From positions 2,790,501-2,854,500 of the forward strand of contig NZ_CP009429.1 in assembly GCF_001314325.1 (NCBI RefSeq): DNA of 64,000 nt, read 5' to 3'. The DNA comes from Sphingopyxis macrogoltabida (lineage in GTDB: Bacteria > Pseudomonadota > Alphaproteobacteria > Sphingomonadales > Sphingomonadaceae). Both the position numbers and the translations under genes were made by a program. Below, in pieces: positions 61,748 through 64,000 of the stretch. The notes below the pieces were generated by a model. The model saw only the letters and a program-made list of their open reading frames with translations. It did no database searches and had not been told where the DNA came from. Each line of letters begins with the position of its first letter. The first letter of the stretch is position 1.

Positions 61748-63168
61748 GTTAGCGTCCGCGCTCGTGGTGTAATTTCCGGTGTAGGCGATGGTGTATTCCG
61801 GGGTGGGGCATGCCCCACCCCGGAATGCGGCGTCGCTGGTGGCCACCGGGTTCATCGTTATGGTGGAGTTTGCACACTTCAACCGTGACGAAGAGGAGTT
61901 CCCGATGACCGAGGACAGATTACTGATCGAAGAGCTTGCTGCGAAGGGCGGCCAACCGGATTTTTTGCGCACCATCGCCGAGAACGTGCTGCAGCTGATC
62001 ATGGAGGCCGACGTTGATGGCCTGATCGGCGCGGGTCGCCACGAACGCAGCAGCGAGCGCGCGACCTGGCGCAACGGCTATCGCGACCGTTCGCTGGATA
62101 CCCGGGTAGGCACGCTGAACCTGAAAATCCCCAAGCTGCGTGCTGGGTCCTACTTTCCGGGCTTCCTTGAGCCCCGCAAGATGGTCGAGAAAGCGCTGGT
62201 TGCGGTGATCCAGGAAGCGTGGATCGGCGGGGTCAGCACCCGGCGGGTCGATGAACTCGTCCAGGCCATGGGCATGACCGGCATCTCCAAGTCCACCGTC
62301 TCCAAGCTTTGCAAGGACATTGACGAGCGCGTCCATGCCTTTCTGAAACGCCCGCTCACCGGCGAATGGCCGTATCTCTGGCTCGATGCCACCTATCTCA
62401 AGGTACGCGAAGGCGGGCGGATCATCAGCGTTGCCGCAATAATCGCCATGGCCGTCAACACCGAGGGCCGGCGCGAGATCGTCGGCCTGCATATCGGCCC
62501 CTCGGAAGCGGAGGTCTTCTGGTCCGACTTCCTGAAGGACCTTGTTCGGCGCGGTCTTACCGGCGTGAAGCTGGTCATCTCCGATGCTCACGAGGGCCTC
62601 AAGGGCGCGATCACCCGCGTCATGGGCGCCACCTGGCAGCGCTGCCGGGTGCACTTCATGCGCAATGCCCTGTCCTATGTGCCCAAGGGCCAGAACACTG
62701 TCGTCGCCGCCGCGATCCGCCAGGTCTTCCTGCAGCCCGATCAGAAAAGCGCAACGCAGGTCTGGCGACAGGTCGCCGACCAGTTGCGCACCCGTTGGCC
62801 CAAGCTCGGCGCCTGCATGGACGAGGCCGAAACCGACGTGCTCGCCTACACCGGCTTTCCCACCCAGCACCGCACGAAGTTACACTCAACCAATCCGCTC
62901 GAGCGGCTCAACAAGGAGGTCAAGCGCCGCGCCGACGTCGTCGGAATCTTCCCGAACGAAGACAGCATCATCCGCCTCGTCGGGGCTGTGCTGATGGAGC
63001 AGAACGACGAGTGGCAGCTCCAGCACCGATACATGCAGATCGAAGGCATGGCCGAACTCAACCAACCCATGATCGAGGAGGAAAATCAGCCCCTACACAT
63101 CACCGCCAAAGCCGCCTGACGATGGCCCACGGCCACAGCCGAAATTACACCACCTTGACGGACGCGAC
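61748..63168 (+). mobile_element. IS256-family insertion sequence, copy 2
   Basis: A 1,421-bp copy that appears identical to 27820-29240, in the same orientation. It is flanked by a 9-bp target duplication CGACGGTGC (61739-61747 and 63169-63177), so it transposed here directly into the integrase gene. This is the youngest-looking event in the window. Confidence 0.95.
61905..63119 (+). CDS. IS256-family (Mutator-type) transposase, copy 2
   Basis: 404 residues, start at 61905 with GAGGAG upstream, identical in reading to copy 1 (27977-29191). Intact DDE residues as described there. The identity of the two copies implies recent transposition or gene conversion. Confidence 0.93.
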   Translation: MTEDRLLIEELAAKGGQPDFLRTIAENVLQLIMEADVDGLIGAGRHERSSERATWRNGYRDRSLDTRVGTLNLKIPKLRAGSYFPGFLEPRKMVEKALVAVIQEAWIGGVSTRRVDELVQAMGMTGISKSTVSKLCKDIDERVHAFLKRPLTGEWPYLWLDATYLKVREGGRIISVAAIIAMAVNTEGRREIVGLHIGPSEAEVFWSDFLKDLVRRGLTGVKLVISDAHEGLKGAITRVMGATWQRCRVHFMRNALSYVPKGQNTVVAAAIRQVFLQPDQKSATQVWRQVADQLRTRWPKLGACMDEAETDVLAYTGFPTQHRTKLHSTNPLERLNKEVKRRADVVGIFPNEDSIIRLVGAVLMEQNDEWQLQHRYMQIEGMAELNQPMIEEENQPLHITAKAA

Positions 63169-63495
63169 CGACGGTGCCGACACCCTTCGATCCCTTCCTC
63201 TTAGCTCCCGGCTTTCTGGCGATGCTTTTGCCTTGCTCAACATCGACGAGTAGGTCCCGCGCCTTCCGACGGGCGTGTGCAAGAGTGAAATTCGGGCCAT
63301 GCCGCCCGATAGTCACGTTCAACCATTTACCTTGGACGCGCTTACGCAAGATATAAGTCTTGGTGCCGCTCGCTCCCATTCGGAGCCGCAGACCGGTCAC
63401 GATGCCATCCGCGACCTCAATCTGCCCGCTTGCAGGCGCTTTCAATCCTGCGATCCGAGCATCTGTCAAACCAACCTTGTTCGCCATATGATCCT

Positions 63496-63515
63496 GCTAC
63501 CTTAGGTAGCTTTTT
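63496..63515 (+). terminator. Hairpin with T-run upstream of the integrase start
   Basis: GCTACC (63496-63501), loop TTA, GGTAGC (63505-63510), then TTTTT. It points away from the integrase, 9 nt before its start codon, so it may end a transcript from the island side or act as an operator; its function is unproven. Confidence 0.5.
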
Positions 63516-63581
63516 GTAGTGGATACTGGTGAACATTTCAAGAACAATGCGGACTATGAATCGCAGATTTCCGCCGTTTTT

Positions 63582-63663
63582 GGACGCATGCGGAAGCGTA
63601 AGGACCCTCTGATTTCAGCTCTTAATCAGCGGGTCCTAGGTTCGAGCCCTAGTGCGTCCACCA
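63582..63663 (+). other. tRNA 3'-end remnant (probable attachment site), Lys(CTT)-like
   Basis: The 3' 45 nt (63619-63663) read as a tRNA from the anticodon loop CTCTTAA (anticodon CTT) to a T-arm CTAGG-TTCGAGC-CCTAG, an acceptor strand TGCGTCC and ACCA. The 5' half does not fold: no D-arm and no matching anticodon stem, although GGACGCA (63582-63588) is exactly complementary to the acceptor strand. I read this as the displaced tRNA end left by integrase action, not a working tRNA. Confidence 0.65.
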
Positions 63664-63902
63664 TTTCCTTGAAATCATTAGGAAATTTTTGCAGGCCTAT
63701 ACCCTGATCGCAATTGCGCTCGAATTAGGTCGGAAAACTCTGCACAAACCACAAATCCATCGCCGCGAAATCAGCCGTTTTTCAATGCTGTAGCACTTCG
63801 TATTTGCAAACGAGTTAGTAGGTCCGAATTGCCTATCCTTGGATGCTGCTGCTCATTTTGGCGACAAATTTGTCGGCCGATCAGGCAACCCGATCATGCA
63901 GG
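63664..63902. other. Post-island gap without recognised genes
   Basis: No supported gene. The DNA is AT-richer than the chromosome block. It leads directly into the tandem palindrome pair at 63903-63976; the window ends at 64000. Confidence 0.35.
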
Positions 63903-63976
63903 TGATCGATAGGACGGGTCTCTATCGATCAGAAATGGCCGGTATCTTGATCGATAGGCGCACTCGCTATCGATCA
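63903..63976. repeat. Tandem pair of identical-arm hairpins (45-bp period)
   Basis: TGATCGATAG-N9-CTATCGATCA occurs at 63903-63931 and again at 63948-63976, arms perfect in both, 9-nt loops different. The intervening GAAATGGCCGGTATCT reappears in part after the second unit (AATGGCCGG, 63992-64000), so the array may continue beyond the window. Confidence 0.8.
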
Positions 63977-64000
63977 TGAAGTGTATCCGGTAATGGCCGG

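Larger units (their letters stand above)
60786..63487 (-). pseudogene. Tyrosine-type integrase (DUF4102 N-terminus) split by IS256 copy 2
   Basis: The N-terminal part (63487 to 63169) has the DUF4102 arm-binding domain (KVGLTDARIAGLKAPASG, GLRLRMGASGTKTYILR). The catalytic part (61747 to 60786) has TAQRRGEVLDATCDEFDF, HDIRRTVATGLQ and LNHQSGSAMAGVAGVYHRH with the Tyr. Removing 61748-63177 (IS plus one 9-bp repeat) rejoins GVGTVAELYETYLAQQ with no frame change, giving 423 codons. The gene lies next to the tRNA-like site at 63.6 kb, as expected for the integrase of the island. It is inactive as written. Confidence 0.88.

Noticed and set aside
27820..63168. A single composite transposon bounded by the two IS256 copies
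   Set aside because: Copy 2 has matching flanks on both of its sides, which means it inserted alone; a composite unit would show the duplication at the outer edges of both copies instead.
63582..63663. A functional 82-nt tRNA
   Set aside because: The D-arm and anticodon stem cannot form. Only the 3' portion is tRNA-like.
63903..63976. CRISPR array
   Set aside because: Only two units, the repeated parts are palindromic arms with loops that vary, and there are no spacers of constant size or cas genes.

Overview
The window is GC-rich and looks like the chromosome of a sphingomonad (Sphingomonadales, possibly Sphingopyxis-like). The evidence is the TonB-dependent receptors with FecI/FecR control, RcnB-like and glycine-zipper envelope proteins, an L-pipecolate/lysine catabolic pair, and a large accessory region built from families typical of sphingomonad plasmids and integrative elements. 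The genus cannot be fixed from the sequence alone.

Positions 1-25.7 kb are dense chromosomal-type DNA: the end of a DUF885 peptidase-like gene; a TonB-dependent receptor followed by a TetR regulator; an amaA-amaB type operon with a divergent LysR gene; a LysR gene divergent from an NmrA-like reductase; a fully overlapping sigma/FecR/receptor operon; small envelope genes (lipoprotein, beta-barrel, RcnB-like); a TauE/SafE permease; pal; an overlapping glycosyltransferase/ECF sigma/anti-sigma operon; a P1 (DmpA-type) aminopeptidase; and an AraC regulator divergent from an esterase, a START-like protein and a beta-lactamase-fold hydrolase.

From 25.7 kb the DNA is mosaic. A truncated S24-type repressor abuts an IS3-family element, itself cut by an IS256-family element. 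Then comes a catabolic fragment of visibly lower GC (29.3-37.5 kb): acyl-CoA ligase, broken FMN alpha-hydroxy-acid dehydrogenase, AraC regulator, FAD-linked oxidase, glutathione transferase and 4-oxalocrotonate tautomerase, interrupted by nested IS3 elements. From 37.9 to 60.8 kb lies an integrative-element or plasmid-type backbone: SSB, ParB-like protein, DUF2493/6437/6878/6915 proteins, an ArdC-type gene, an Xre/RES toxin-antitoxin pair, a giant strawberry-notch helicase, a Toprim primase-like protein, a lytic transglycosylase and a DUF5818 protein. It ends in a DUF4102-type tyrosine integrase next to the 3' portion of a tRNA (63.6 kb).

Three genes of this backbone are each broken by a mobile element, and each can be restored exactly in frame. 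A first recombinase-in-trio (RIT) element sits inside the HExxH codons of ardC. A second RIT element splits the strawberry-notch helicase between its two RecA-like halves while supplying a stop codon for one half and an in-frame start codon for the other. A second, identical IS256-family copy, with a 9-bp target duplication, cuts the integrase. Both RIT elements carry, at one end only, a perfect 20-bp palindrome of the same design. This shared end structure, together with the split-but-readable helicase, is the most unusual feature of the window.
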